Positions 24,623-39,000 of a stretch of 64,000 nt of DNA are shown here, piece by piece. Made by a program: the position numbers and the translations under genes. The stretch lies in contig NC_134679.1 in NCBI RefSeq assembly GCF_024713945.1, forward strand, positions 7,073,001 through 7,137,000, given 5' to 3'. Below the pieces are notes generated by a model. The model had not been told where the DNA came from, made no database searches, and worked only from the letters and a program-made list of their open reading frames with translations. Source of the DNA: Dermatophagoides farinae. Lineage: Eukaryota > Arthropoda > Arachnida > Sarcoptiformes > Pyroglyphidae. Numbering within the stretch: position 1 is the stretch's first letter; every line of letters begins with the position of its first letter.

Positions 24623-27600
24623 TTCTGCTAATTTCGGATTTTTGCTGGTGTGCAAATGTAATGTTCAAAATCAAATCAAATCAAATTGCTGGACGAGCAA
24701 AGAACAAAAATGAATTGAAATCATTCGATTTTTGAATGGTGACAATTTAGACTGAAATGTTGATGATTTCGTTGTTTATTTTCCAATTTGATGTGACGAC
24801 AGAAATGTGTGAAAAAAAGGACAACGATCGTAGTTTTGAGCTCATGAATACAATACACTATTGAATGGCCATATCTTGATTGATAACTCGAATCGAACAA
24901 TATCTTTGATGATATCAACTTCAGATTTATGCGTTGTGTTTATGTAAAATGAAATGAAATTGTGATTGTAATTCTATATAGCTCGGTTGATTTGCAAATG
25001 TTTTTAAAAAACTAATATTTTTGTTTTAAAAAAACGAGTGAAAATAAAAACAAAAAAAAACAATAACAACGATGATGATGATGAAAATTAAATTTTTTTC
25101 TATAATCAAATGGTTAAACCCGAATTTTCTTCATCAACGATGATGACAAACACATGATGATTATGGTGAATTATCACTGCCATTTTATGGCTAGAAAAAA
25201 ATGAAAATATTGTATTTTATCCACCAATATCTGAGAGGTGGCTTTTCTGTCAAATGAATGAATGAATGAATGAATGAAAGTGGAGAAATTAAAATTAAAA
25301 TTAAATTTCGATGACCATCAATATCATTAAACACAAGTTCTCTCAATGATCATGGTGGTATTGTGATCACTGATCAGATTTGTTATAGTTGATTACCATT
25401 GATTTGCAATATCATTCTCATGATCCGTCATCATCATGAGAATAATAATAATAACACCCTCCAAAGCTGATGATGATGATGATTATCGTTACATTGAGTC
25501 AATACATTACAATGTGTCGATTATGAAAACATGTTATCAATGATAACGATGATGATGATGATGATGATGATGTTTCAATGAAAAGTGAAAAACGCAGCAT
25601 TTTAGACCAGAAACCCCAAAAAAATGTTTTGGGAAAAAAACAACACAATCATGGTTGTATAAAACAATGTTAATGAGAAGAACAAAAATCATTTTCATTG
25701 AACCTGTTCATTGCCAGGTTATTGTTGTGTGACGATGCATCAAATTATCATATTAAAGCATTGTTTTTTCTGTTTTTGTTGGATGTTTGTCCATGTTCAT
25801 CGAGATATATTTCCATTCATTTTTTGATCGTCATATTGCAAATATATGTTATCATTGATCAGTCTTGATCCTGTATCATTGTACATGATGATGATGATGA
25901 TGAACCAAGGCTCTCTTTGTTGATTCAATTTTTTTTTCTTCATGCTTCTCTCTCATGCTCATCATCATTCATTGATAACGAAATGACGAGGTCCCAACGA
26001 AATGAATTTGTTGAAGGATGAGAGAAGAAAAAGCATTGAAATCAATCAACACTGCAAGGCAAAAATTTAAGTTCGAGGATATACACAGTGTGTAGTTGTC
26101 AAAAAAGTCAACTCAACCAATCCAGATTTTCAGTTTCTCTTTTTTTTTGATCCGTCTCGAAACCATTTCCCACTTGTTATTACGGATATTTTGTTTCCTT
26201 TTTTGATCAATTTATCCAGATCGGAAAAATAGTTCGAAACTCTTTTTGTCGTTTTCTTCATCAATGAAACAAGCAGTAAGTCAGCTGCGCACGCATGAAA
26301 GCTCGACTATTTCCACATTCTTCCCATTTCAACCCAGAAATGTATTATCTGAATATAAAAGTGTTTCTTGGAAAATCCAATAATTATATTATAACCACAT
26401 TTAATTTAATATTAATATAATCATGTCTACTTGTATTTCATTGTTTTGAATAATTTTTTTCCCTTATAAATTGATTACAAATCAAATTTGATTGATACTG
26501 ATGATAAGGATGATGTGGTTAGTAGTCATAATCGAAAGTGAGTTTGTAATATTTTGGCGGTAAATTTAATTCAAATGATGATGATGAATTTGAAAAGAGA
26601 AAAAACACGATCAATATGCTGCCATCTATTTGTTATGGATCGAATTGATTATTTTGGCAGTAAGTAATTTATATTTCTTTCCAATGATTAGTAATGTTTT
26701 CCATTTTCCGAATTGAAATTTTTCATTATCTTTAACAACAACAATGTTAAATGTTTTTTCGTCGGTTTGTTTGTTTGTGTAAAGTTTCATATGTGGGTAG
26801 TCAAGTATTAGAATAGAATAATAGAACAGGCAATTGTAATTATCAGAATTGTATGGACGCACACACTGGGACCAAAACATGTTTTCCAAAACGGAATATT
26901 TGGCATGATAACAACATCATTTCTCAACAATCCACAAATGATGATGATGATGATGATCATAATTATAATCATTCCCTTTCATTTGATTAAAATTGGTTAT
27001 CCAAAAAACTATGAGATCCATCATTTGTAGTATAACAAGGTTGAATGGAAGAAAAAACTATGGCATTGTTGAATGTAACTAAATCATGATTGTCATCGAA
27101 TGTGTAGCACGCAATTTCCTATTGATGACGATCATATCATATCAATGTCAATATCAATTTGACGTTGTAATAAAAACATTTCGATTGATATCTGAAAATA
27201 CCTTGTAATGTTGAATTCAATGTTGATTGTTGACAATACCGGAAAAAAATTGAATGATTGATCAAGGAGAGAGAGAGAGAAAGAGGGAATTTGGTCAAAT
27301 TGGTACTGCTCGAATGGGAAATGATGGACAAAAAAAAACAGCAAACACCATGTTGCAAAATAGTTATCCATTGGCTCATTTTTTGAAGCATAATAAAAAT
27401 TCAAATTTGAAAATGCCCATTTCTTTCGCAATACATTGGTTGAAGAATTATTGTGTTGTCAACATCCATCCACTATTTAATGAAAAGAATTTTTCTGAAA
27501 AACACTATGATTATGGGTTCAATAAAAAAATTTTCAACATGCAACTATAAGCTAAATTCCAATGATGACGATGATTATATGTCATTTATTTATATGAATT

Positions 27601-27730
27601 TCTTTGTAAATGTTCAATGTTCAAACTTTAATTTTGTTTAAAAAAAAACATGGCAACACTGATTGAACATGAGTCTGAAATTTTTCTTTCTAATCAATTT
27701 CGTTCATTTTTGTGATATTTTAGCGTTAAA

Positions 27731-27868
27731 ATTGACACCTTTGGCTGGATGCCAAGCAGGGGGGGCGGCGCAGCCGCCACACCTGCGGGTATCCAGCTAT
27801 ATTGACCGTCAAGGATTGATACCTTTGACTGGATACCAAGCAGGGGGGGCGGCGCAGCCGCCACCCCT
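27731..27868. repeat. GC-rich foldback direct repeat, two copies with an 84 bp period
   Basis: Two near-identical copies of about 54 bp (27731-27784 and 27815-27868) share a GGATNCCAAGCAG lead, a G7 run and the perfect palindrome GGCGGC-GCA-GCCGCC. The first copy is also bracketed by GCTGGATGCC and GGTATCCAGC, which pair with one wobble, and by GCAGG and CCTGC, so about 54 nt (27744-27797) could fold into a long hairpin. The surrounding DNA is strongly AT-rich and nothing else in the window resembles it. An open frame of 97 codons (27663-27956) passes through, but its peptide simply reflects the repeat. The origin is unknown: a mobile foldback element, a remnant of foreign DNA or a structured RNA are all possible. 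Confidence 0.85.
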
Positions 27869-30044
27869 AAACAGAAATTGTGGGCTTTTTTATTTTTCGT
27901 CAGTTTTTGTTTTGAAGCTGTTTTGCCGTTATTGTTTGATGTGTGTGAGAAAATGAAACCCTACAGAATGCTGGATCTCATTTATTTTTTATTTTTTGCC
28001 CAAATAATAATCCCAAACAATCATGTGTGTTACTCTATCACAGGTGTTTTTTGTGATTCAATTTGGGCTATAATAATAATAATAATAATGGAAATGGAAA
28101 TGGAAATGACAATGTTTTTTGTTTTTATTTCAATTTCAAAAATTGCTCTTTTCATGATTACATTATTCAGCGTGGAATGGTTTTTTATTGTTAATTTCAG
28201 TAATTGTTTTTGTTTTCAACTTTTTCTTTCGACGTGTTACGGCAAAGCCAATCCACACACTGTAAACAATTATCATCATTCTGTTTTTGTTGTTGTTGTT
28301 GACGAATGAAACTTATTTATTCGATTTGGTTTCTGGCTGCTGTGTGAACATAATAATAACAATCATCATCATTGTGTAGGTCTCGAATTGATCCATAATT
28401 ATTTTTATATCTAATAAAAACGGTGTTGCAATATACTAGATAATGAATGTGTGCGTGTGTGTGTGTGCGCGAAAACTTTTTGCAAAAAAGAAAATAAAAA
28501 AATTGAAATTTTTTATCCAAAGCTTAACTTTTTTTAAGGCATCGAGTATTGTGCTTTGTTTCAGAAATAAAGTTTACCAAAGTCGATTTTTGTTTTGTTG
28601 TTTTTTCTCGTTTTTTTTTTTTTTTTTTTGATTTCATGTCTGTGTTCCAGGGTAACAAAATTCTGAAGAATTCATTATTTTTCCATAATTATTAGGTCAT
28701 TTGGTTTGCAACAAAAATACCACATCAATCCCAATTCCAGTAGTATTGCCAACACACACACTATTATTCTGTAGTGTCAGTATATCGGTAATTATTTCGC
28801 AAAAGTTTTTTAGAATTTGTCCATTCGACTAATTTTTTTGGAGGTGACGACAAACACAGTCATCCATTTCGAGAATGTTGTTTGTCAGTCATCATTATCA
28901 ATTGAAATTGCATCAATTTAATATGACACCTATCACGTGGGAAAACTTTTCGCATTCATTCTGTCCGATTACGTATCAATACAATTGGAAAAAATGACTA
29001 TTATTATTTCTGGAATGTTTATTTTCCCAATAAATTATTCATCTATACCAAGTATGGTCTCCGACTCTTTTTTCACGCTTACTGTTCAATAAGATGTTAA
29101 ATAAATTCCATAAACATAGCCGACCAGAAGTACTGGAATCTATCTTCACCTACGTTTATTTATACAGTCCAGGAATGCGGTATCAAAGTGAAATGGTGCA
29201 TTATTCATACACACACACACACACTGCTGCTAACAACCTCATAGTGATAAAATCCTTATTGAAAGACTAAAGTTTTATTTGAACATGGAAAAGTAAATAA
29301 AAAATAACAAAGAAAATCAAATAGATATACTTGTTCCACCTGATCTGGCGTTGTATCTTATTGTTGAAAGAAACGACACAATAATAATAAAGATTGATGA
29401 TTTCGAGATTTTCATTTCGAAGCCATCGATGTGAAGAAAAAACTTTTTCATTTCGCAAGCAAGTTATCCGAAAATCAATAGCTTTGATGTGATTGTGAGC
29501 GTTGTACAACTTTCATATATTATGGGCGTCAATGAATTGAGTTAAATCTTAAAATGTTAAAATTCTCTTTTCATTTCTATTCATTATTGTTTTTTGTTCG
29601 TTTTGTTTCTCTAAAAAATTCATTTTGGATCATTCATCATTATTGTTTATGTGTGTGTCTGGGCCACGAATCATGCAATTAATTGTTATTTTTCTTCGGG
29701 TAAATAATGCACATCTGTTTTTATTGAATCCAACAATCCGGTTGATCCGTATTAAAATTCATTGACGTCATTTGTGTGAATTATCATTGTTATAAACCAC
29801 GATAATTTTGTGGCATTCATCACCATCATGATCGATTGATTAATAGAGAGATTTTTTCGCTGGCATTTTTTTCTTGTTACTGATTGATTGGTTTTCTTCT
29901 TGATATTAGGTCGATGATTTTCGTTTAATTTTAATTTTTAAAAATAATGCCAATATGGAACTTGTGTATTTCTGTTGTTGGATCGCATTTTCTGCCACCA
30001 TCTCCATCAATGATACGACCCGCATGTGGGGAGAAGAGTGTACC

Positions 30045-30073
30045 ATTCACAAGAACCATCTGTTCTTGTGAAT
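30045..30073. repeat. Perfect hairpin, 12-bp stem and 5-nt loop
   Basis: ATTCACAAGAAC is followed after CATCT by its exact reverse complement. It lies in non-coding DNA, and no flanking direct repeat or gene is evident. Confidence 0.85.
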
Positions 30074-32831
30074 CAAGAATATGAATATATATGATATATT
30101 CTCGAAAATTTATAGCATTTTTATTCCGAATTCGTTTGAACATCTTTCTTTTTTGCTTTTTTCATTTTCTTATTTATTCATCATGATATATTCTATGATA
30201 GAAACGGAACAGATGGTTCTCAGTTTTTTTGATTACGATCCACAAAAAAAATTCACATGATGGAATCGCGAACAAAAAAAGTCAAATTACATTGAAATAG
30301 AGTTAATACAGTTGGTCTTTGTTTTCAATGCTACTCATTGCTTTACTTGGAAAGATTGTTGAGATTATCATCATTAATAATCTTTGACTGAATCTTTTAC
30401 TCAATTCATATATGTGATGACAGTTTTGTTTGAATAATATTTCCTCTTTTGTGACGGAAAAACTGACAAATACGTCAAACCTTGCCTAGGTAGTCTTTTT
30501 GTGTGAAAAAAAAAATTATTGATTTCAACATATTTTACTCTTTTCTCTTATTCATTCACTTTACTTGACGTTTTCTTTTAACCGAAAAATTATTTGAGGA
30601 CACCACAAGTAAGAAAGCGACCGAAATTATTGTTTTTTTCTCATTTTCTTTGATGATGACAATTTTTCGAAACGAAAAATTCTTATGTTTGATGTACGTG
30701 TGAATAATGATGGTAATTACCCCTAGTGTGTATGAAAAATTTATCAAGAAAACTTAATGCCAAATGTTTCCTTGTGTTCTCCCTCGAGAGAGAGAGAGAA
30801 ACTCTTCAAAACCTAATATTATCAGATGATGAAAGAATGAAAATTCTTGCAAGTTATAATTTATGAACGAAAAATAGACCTATGATTAAATGCAGACTAA
30901 AACTAAAAAATAACAACCATGAGCAAATTGCACATGGATTTATGTGCGATTTTGTCGATGATTGAAAATTTTCTCTTATGAAACATTAATTTCGAAATTG
31001 CATTGCAGAGAAAAATTCCTATTCCTGATCCATATGTTTCTCAAAGCACTTGAACTGCTAATAATATGGTGGTTGTTGATTGAAATATCACAAAAAATCT
31101 GGTTCAACTTGATCCGTATGAATAATTTTTTGTCAACTTGTTTATTTCATCCACAAAAAAAAACAATACACAATGCCCTCCAGTTTTGTGTCATGAAACA
31201 CAAACCATAAGTTAATGGGATTAGAAATCATTGGATGTCTTTATTTAATTTTTTTCGATAAAAGTTCCAAACATCATCATCATCCGGTATTTTGCTCAAC
31301 TTATCAACCATGAGTATGATTTATAGAAATTGTTAAAACAAACAAAAACGTTTTTACAACCGATTTGACATTGAACAAATTTTTTCTCTTTCTAATTCCC
31401 TGAGAATCCAGAACCTGTTTAATTTTTTTTTGTTTCCGTTTTCAAACAAAACATAAATGATGGACATGACTAATGCAACTCTATTCTATTACATTCCATT
31501 TTTTGCTTGAATTGTGCAACAATCATTATCAAAACATGTTTGTATACTACAAACAAACAGATATACGCACATGTCTATTCTGGGACCAAAAAATGAGAAA
31601 AAAACAAGGAAGAAGCATAGAATTATATATGAATCTTTTTAACTACAAAACAAAAAATGATCCACAATTTGCAAAATTCCTACCTTACTATCAATTGTAG
31701 GTATCAATTGAAGTTTGTTTCTTTTTGTCCCCTGTTGATGATGATTTTTCCATTTGTTATTCATTCGATTCAATGAATGAAATACAAGTATTTTTTCCAT
31801 TTTTGCTTTGTATTTGTGTTTTTAAGTGAATTAAAACTGTCGCTGAATCACTGATTTACTGACTGACTGACTGAATGAGTGACAGAGATTAAGCGTTCAT
31901 TATTCTTGTACATACACCACAATCCAAATGGAGAAATGAAACTGTGAAACGAAATTCGTCCGTTCTCTAAACACACACGCATTTATATATACGCGCATTG
32001 TATACATGACAGATATCAGATAGAAAACAGCCAGCAGCCTGTGTAACCAGTAACCATTAACCACGAATAAATTGAATGAAAATCCGTTAGATCGCAATAC
32101 AAAATCTGATATTTTTTGTCGAACCGTAAATGAAATTTCATCCTCATCATCATCAGCGGTTTGTTTTTGTTGTAATTTTTTTTCTCCATTCACTACGTTT
32201 ATTTGTTGTTTCAACATCTTTCATTTCTTGTTTTTTTCTGGCTTCTTGTTGTTTCTCTTAAATTGTGTCTATGTGTTTAGCATTCAGTGCCAAGAATCTG
32301 CCTGAAACGATATACAACAACGCAGAACTGGACCCCATATACGTCGTTAAATTTACTGTCTGTTTGTCAGACCTTAGGGCGACCTGAAACTTGAATAAAC
32401 CGATAAACTGTACGAAAACAACGATCCACGACAACCAACAGTCAACTACAGCTACTACGAAAACAGAAAAAACACCAAAACATTCAATGGTGGAAAAAAA
32501 GAAATGATCCACTTTTTGTGTTTTTTAATTTGACTATCGACAAGCAAAAAGAAAAACCGAATAACGTAAAATTACGATCGACATTTTCGACGACAAAAAA
32601 TCGACAATGGTTCTCATGAAAATATACGTAAACGGGAGAAAATAGTGGCCAAATTTTTCGTTTTCTATTTCGTTCTCGGGTTCGTTGAATGGTTGTACCA
32701 ATTTTTTTCACTATATTCTAGCACTTCTTGGTAGTGGGTGGTGGTGGTGGCGGTTGTTGTTGTTACCGATTCTTCTTAGATATACTTTTTTCATTCTTTC
32801 TTAGTTTGGCTTCTATTTTTATTCTTCGTGT

Positions 32832-32866
32832 TTCTGTCTGTGTTTCTGTTTCTGTTTCTGTTTCTG
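32832..32866. repeat. (TGTTTC)n hexanucleotide repeat
   Basis: Imperfect tandem TTTCTG/TGTTTC units in non-coding DNA upstream of the KCNQ exons. Confidence 0.8.
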
Positions 32867-33361
32867 TGTTTGATGTGTGTGTGTGTAACAGGCCATCCGG
32901 CTACCCATATGTAATGTGTTTGTGTGTTGTATGTCCGTGTTATATATTGTTATGATTATGATTATTATTGCTGGGTCGTATGATTTGTGTTTTTTCGTGA
33001 AAAAAAACGTTCGAATAATAAATATTGTCTTTATCTTCGCTTGTTTTCATTCAGATTCATCAGATCTGATTCAGTAGTATTCTCAATCATCGTGTGTTGT
33101 TCATTCATTACATTGTACATTGTCTCTTGTCTTTTGTTTTGTTTGATTTTTTTTTCTTTGCAAACATTCAAGGTGTAAATTAATAATCCCACATCTGTTT
33201 TTGCACATTATGTTTGGTGTGATTGATTACAGCATACAATACTTGTCTATTTTTTTGATATTCATCTATTTCCAGCGAAATTCTATTTTCGAGAAAAAAA
33301 TTCAACCAAAGTGAAAGTAAATGGAAATTTGATCTTGCCAATTTTATTCACAATCAATCAA

Positions 33362-33398
33362 ATGAAACGACTGCAGAGTAACTCGAATCAACACCAAA
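33362..33398 (+). CDS. KCNQ: Candidate start exon of KCNQ version A
   Basis: Alternative exon A at 40062 has no in-frame ATG and so needs an upstream exon. Here an ATG opens a 37-nt reading frame (12 codons plus one base: MKRLQSNSNQHQ) that ends at a consensus donor AAA|GTAAGT. The leftover base gives phase 1, exactly what the acceptor at 40061 requires, and the join reads on without a stop. An acceptor-like TTTCCAG sits about 85 bp before the ATG. The intron would be 6.7 kb. No homology supports this short peptide, so it rests only on splice signals and phase. Confidence 0.3.
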
Positions 33399-34349
33399 GT
33401 AAGTGATGCTAAACTGGTGAAAAAACGATGAATTGAGCACGTAACTTTGATCTTATCGGAAGAAAACGATAACATTTTTTTAAATGAAAAAATCAATGAA
33501 TTAACATGTTTGTCATGCTATAGATTTGTATTCTTAAAAACTTGACTTGCCATGAGAATCGAAAGGGTAAATCTAATCACCATCATCATTTGATTGCATG
33601 GCATAATTTTGTTTTCCATTGGTTGTCAATCAATGTTTTAACATTTAAATGATTCGGATGTTTTGAATAACTGACATTTTCGGTGATGATGAACTGATTC
33701 ATTTTTGTTTGTTTCAATTTTTGTGCCGTTATGAATTGCGAGAATGACAATCGTTCCCTTGAGTGTCCCGTAACAAACGGTTATCGAAAATGATTGACCA
33801 TATGAATGAATGCCGACCATCGTTTTCCATCGAATCATTCATTGACAATTGTGACAATTAATTGATCAACGAAAACACTCTTTTTCTTCTTTCTTCTTCC
33901 ACACATTTGTACCACAGTGAAATTTTTCAATTTTCAAAAATTTATACATTCGCATCTTCATTCGATCTGCAATCCGATCATCCGAGAATTTAGAAAGCAA
34001 AAAAACGACAAAAAGAAAAATCTCTCCCACACACACTCACACGTAAATGTGATTTCACATCATCGTTTGTTTTGCTCGGAGGTAATTTCACTTTTTGCTT
34101 TCATCTATGCCCTCATCCTATTGTTGTTAACTAGAGGATTTTTTTCATCATTCAAAATGATTAAAAAAGAGAAGAAAACCAATTTACTAGATTCACTTTT
34201 AACCTATAGCGCATAACGATAACACCTAACTTGAAATGAAAAAAAGCAAAATAAAAATAAAAATCTCATTTGTATTCAATGTGTTTGATGATAATCATAA
34301 TAATAATAACAATAATAACGACAATAGTGGTTCAAAATTGCAAAATTCA

Positions 34350-34350
34350 A

Positions 34351-34377
<27 letters not shown>
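34350..34377. repeat. (CA)n microsatellite
   Basis: A perfect CA tract of about 14 units in non-coding DNA. Confidence 0.95.
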
Positions 34378-34381
<4 letters not shown>

Positions 34382-35995
34382 GAATCCAAAGACTTGAAAA
34401 GATGGTCCAATTATTGCTGGATTATCGTTACTTTTTGTTTCCATCTGTTTTGCATGCATGTATGTGAGTTTGTATGCGGCAAATTTTATTTGTCTGAGTG
34501 GATTTTATATTAACATCGTTTGTTTTATCATTTCAAACATTCGAAATGGGTTTATTTATGATTGTGGTGGCGGTGGTTGTCGATTTAAGGTTTCCTTTGG
34601 GACAATTGAAGGAAAAAAAGAAGAAATTGAGTTTCGTTTCTCATCATTTTTGTATCGATCCGTTTTTATTTACTTTGTTTTTACTTGCTGTAGATGATGT
34701 CATGTTTCGACATTCTGTATTCTTGAAGCGCTCTCCTTTGTTCACCAGTGACCAGAATTCGAAAAAAGAGAATCCGTAAAAATAACGATAAAATATTGAT
34801 AATTATCATCATATTGATTCTATGTGTTTGATTTCTGAAATTTTTTGTTTCTGGATTCTGGAAATTCCAGAGCCATCATGTTGATTATTCAAGCTTCTTT
34901 TTTTCTGAATTTCTCGTTGATTTCATTTGGCTCAAGATGAATTAATCTTTAGCCACGACATATATAAATTGATATATGACATTTATTTTATTTCATAAAG
35001 ACAGATATTAGCTAGCAGTATGATCAGAATGAATTTGGGTGTAACTTTAGATTGAACAAATACATGAATGACACCAAAATTATCAAAAAAAAAAAAAAAA
35101 AAAATTAGGCCGACCATGTCGATGATTGCGATGAAACATAAGAGAGAAAATAATACTAATTTCAAACCTGTTCGTCGAAAGTATTGTGTATTGTGTTTGC
35201 CTTGTTTTTTTTCATACGAAATTCTGGTATATCGAATTTCTTTGGTTATCTGAGTCAGATAATTACATGGAATATGTTGATTGAAGAATTTGAATCAATT
35301 TCAATCAAATTGGATTGAATATTTTAAAAATATACATTACACATTATTGAAATGATATCACTTGATAAACTTGAATTTTTCCATTCTGTTCATTCATTCA
35401 TCACGAAAATTAACGCGTCATAATAATTATGATAATGGTTGACATTGGATAAATGATTTGATTTCCTTTTCAACATTTTCCATTAATTCATTAGCCAAAT
35501 TGTTACGGACTCGACCGGAGGTTTTTCCACCCTCGCTCGTTTGAAAGATTTTTCTCACTTTATAGTTCTGATGAAAATGATGATGATAATAGCTTGAACA
35601 TCATCATCAAATGGAATTTTTTTTTGTCACAACTGAACTTTAATCATTCTATTCGATATGTGTATATTACATATAAATCTTTTTTCTATGTGAAAATGAT
35701 GAGCTTCGTTTTATGTTCTCTGGTCAATTCTCCTGAATGTGACTATATGAATATTCATGATGCACGAACCATCAATTTAGAATCAATTAAAAAGGAATGA
35801 CAATGATAAATGAATTTGCAAGATTGTGCAATTTTTGCAGCCATAATTATTCATTAATTAAACAATGAAATCATGACACACACGCACTGTGTGTATGAGA
35901 TTCATTAGAAATAATTCCTATTGACAGCAATTTTTTTCTTTCCTCATTTTTTGTCTTTAATTTGATAGACGGAAAATTCATTTTGCGCAAGATTA

Positions 35996-36027
35996 TTAGT
36001 ATTAGTATTAGTATTAGTATTAGTATT
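35996..36027. repeat. (ATTAGT)n hexanucleotide repeat
   Basis: About five perfect tandem ATTAGT units, ending where the sequence changes to ATTATCGTTATC. Confidence 0.9.
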
Positions 36028-39000
36028 ATCGTTATCATCAGCCATAATATCGACAGAATTTTTATTTTTGCATTTTTATTTCATCTCGCTCATTCAACTA
36101 GTTCTATATTTAGCCATTTAGTTTCGTAACTGAAAAACTAGGAAACAAGGATATAGACGTATTGATTATGAGAATAATAATAAATTTGACTGACAAGTTC
36201 ATTTTTATTTTCTTGTTGGACATTTTCTACATTCGTCATTCGATTCATTTCGGGTTTCCTTGAAATTTTCATGGTTTATTGCCAAGTTTCATGAATGTTT
36301 GAAAAGCAAACACCAAGTGAGATATTTTGACTAAAACGTCGCTGACATTTTCACAATCCTAATCATGTTATTTTTGCCTTTTTTGATTCGGAAAATTTCA
36401 CGTGAATGCAATGGGCAATGTATGCACTCTGAAATCTTTTGAATGGCATTATGATCATTATATATGTAGAAATGAAACCAAAGTGAATTTTTATTGAATC
36501 AATTCGTGAAACCTTTGAATTCTATTGTTTCAGAAAAATGTTGTTGTTGATTTTTTCACAAATCGAATTCGTGCTTGTCAACAATTATTTTATAACAACA
36601 ATGCTTTCAATTGGCTAATCATTTTCATCTTGATTTCTTTGCTTATTTTCGAATGGCTAAATTGAGTGACAATCACCATTATCTTCATGGTGATGATTGC
36701 ACTATGGCCATTCAGTTTTACCTTTATTCAATTCAGAATCCTAATAAATTCTTTTGATGAGAGGCGAGAATTTGCCATTTTCAATATTTGCTTTTGATTG
36801 AAGAAAAATCATTGCCCTTTTTTCTCTCCACTATCATCATCATTACCAACGTCACAGAATTGAAAAGAGTAAAAAATTTATTCAAAACTGAATGAATGTA
36901 AAAATAGAAAAATTTGTTACCCGGCAATTGAGAAATTTATTTTATTTGTCCAATCAACTAACGAACGTTTAAACAAACAAACAAACAAACAAAAATCAAA
37001 CCAAGTAGAGTGGATAGATAATTCAACAAGTCACGCACATGATTCTAAAGCTGTCACAAAAAACATTGGAAAATTTTATTCTTTTCCGACACAATTTTTA
37101 TGGATGTCAAGTTTTTCTCTACACACACAAAAGAATTTCTTGATAGTTTCAAATTCATGTGTGAACGATGAAAAGTTGTGATGAAAAAATTTCATTATTC
37201 TATGTTTGTTTGGTCGAAATTTGGCTGTTTGAACATAGAAAATAACAACCAATACCAACCAAAAAGAAGAAAACAAAACCCATGACACGAATTTACAATT
37301 TTTCTTAAACTTTCCCTTTCAACCATTATATTCGATCGGAGCAAAGAAATTATGGAATTTCAGTCTGCAGACAAACGAATCATCACCATACTGATACACT
37401 GTGCGATAGACATTTCATCAAGATCTGTCATCATCATCAGACATGGAATATTACAAACTCCCAATGTGTTGTGTGTTGTGTGTTTCTCTGGTTTTCGTCG
37501 ATTTTTATTTTTATTGTCGTTTCAGTTGATGATATAGCTATAGCTATAGTGTACTAATTTGAAACAATCGAATTGTATTATTTAGTGATCCATATCTATA
37601 TATAACTTTGAGCAAAGTGAAGCAGAAAAAATGAAAAAATCACATGTCAAAAATGATGTATCCTTGGTTACTCGCAACGTAACGAACGAACCGAAATAGG
37701 AATCAGAATTGAAATGAAATGAATCGCTCCAACTCTAAAATGACTCATAAAGCTTGGTCTTCAATCGTCTCCCATTCAGTAGTGAGAAAATAAAAAAGAG
37801 GAAAATTATTGGGAATTCTAAAGTTAAAATGAGCGGGCAAACAACAAAAAAGATACTAAAAAAACTGCTAATATTTAATTGTATTAGTTTTACGAAAACA
37901 CACTGGATACATTCTGTCCGTGCGTATGTGCACATGTGTGTGTGTGTGTGTTTGTGTTTGAAAATCAAAATTTTTCTTACAAGGAAACCAAATAAAAATT
38001 GCGTAAAATGTTATCTTTTCTGCCGTTCTCACGCTATACATAAATCATTTCATGATTCACAAATTTTATTCTTAACTTGTCTTGCGGTTTGTTTGTCGTT
38101 GTTGTTGTTAGAATTTCAATAATTCAAACATTGTCTATATTTGTTTCACAACGTTATTTTTGCAGATCAATTTGGTTTTCACAAAAAGTTATTAGATCAA
38201 ATCTGATGATTGTCTGATTTTCCATTTTGTAACAGAATTATCAAAACACTTTTTGTTTTTTGCAATGTTTGACTCAAATATTGTTCAGATGATCAAACAG
38301 AGCAAGAATCCAGATGGATGCACATGACGCTCATGACGCTCATGATGATGATGATGATGATGATGGTTACAGTTAATTTTTCGCCACAACCATAGTGAAA
38401 GTGATTCATATATGGCAATGTCATAATTCTCAATTCATCTCCTGAATAAACTTAGACTGGTGGCTCTCAAAGAAGAAAATAATCCAATCCCTAATGGTCG
38501 AATAATAAAATGCAAACAACAAATAATGATGTACAGTAAACATTGATATTGTCGACCAACCTTGCCATTAAGCATAAAGCAGACAATTTTTCTCTCATTC
38601 TTTAGCAATTATCCACCAAGCTATTCAGTTTGTTTCATGAATTTATACTGGAATGAATGAGTATACTATTATACAATATATTTTTAATGTTTATTTTTCA
38701 CATCATGAATATATGAAAAAATTTCAATTCTGAGAATGCATTCATTTGTGTCCATCACCATCATCATCATTTTTTATTTTCACATTTCTAAGCTTGTGGG
38801 CGCTTTTTTTATCTAATTAAATTATGCCATTTTTTATCAACATCACCGTCGGTATGTCATTTTTAGTTTTTTCTCTATCTCGCTCATTTGTATGTTTACT
38901 TGATATTAAAGTTTTTTTCCTATGACTTAATCCTTTGGGTTACCAGAATTCATCTTGTGAAGAGAAATTCTAGAATTCATATCCACAAAAATCGATCAAT

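Larger units (their letters stand above)
24623..33361. other. Spacer between sphingomyelinase and the KCNQ locus
   Basis: I see no supported coding gene. Frames are short and of low complexity. Notable contents are ATG/ATC trinucleotide tracts (near 25547 and 26939), an isolated GC-rich foldback repeat at 27731-27868, a perfect 12-bp-stem hairpin at 30045-30073 and a TGTTTC tract near 32832. The stretch at about 32280-32480 is less repetitive than its surroundings but shows no protein family; it could hold promoter or 5' leader sequence of KCNQ. Confidence 0.55.

Noticed and set aside
27663-27956. A 97-codon open frame through the GC-rich repeat (peptides with QAGGAAQPP).
   Set aside because: The peptide is just the translated foldback repeat flanked by Phe-rich AT sequence; no start context, intron signals or family support.
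35239-35265. A 13-base match to the start of the miR-9 mature sequence (TCTTTGGTTATCT).
   Set aside because: The rest of the mature sequence differs, and no complementary arm follows to form a precursor hairpin.
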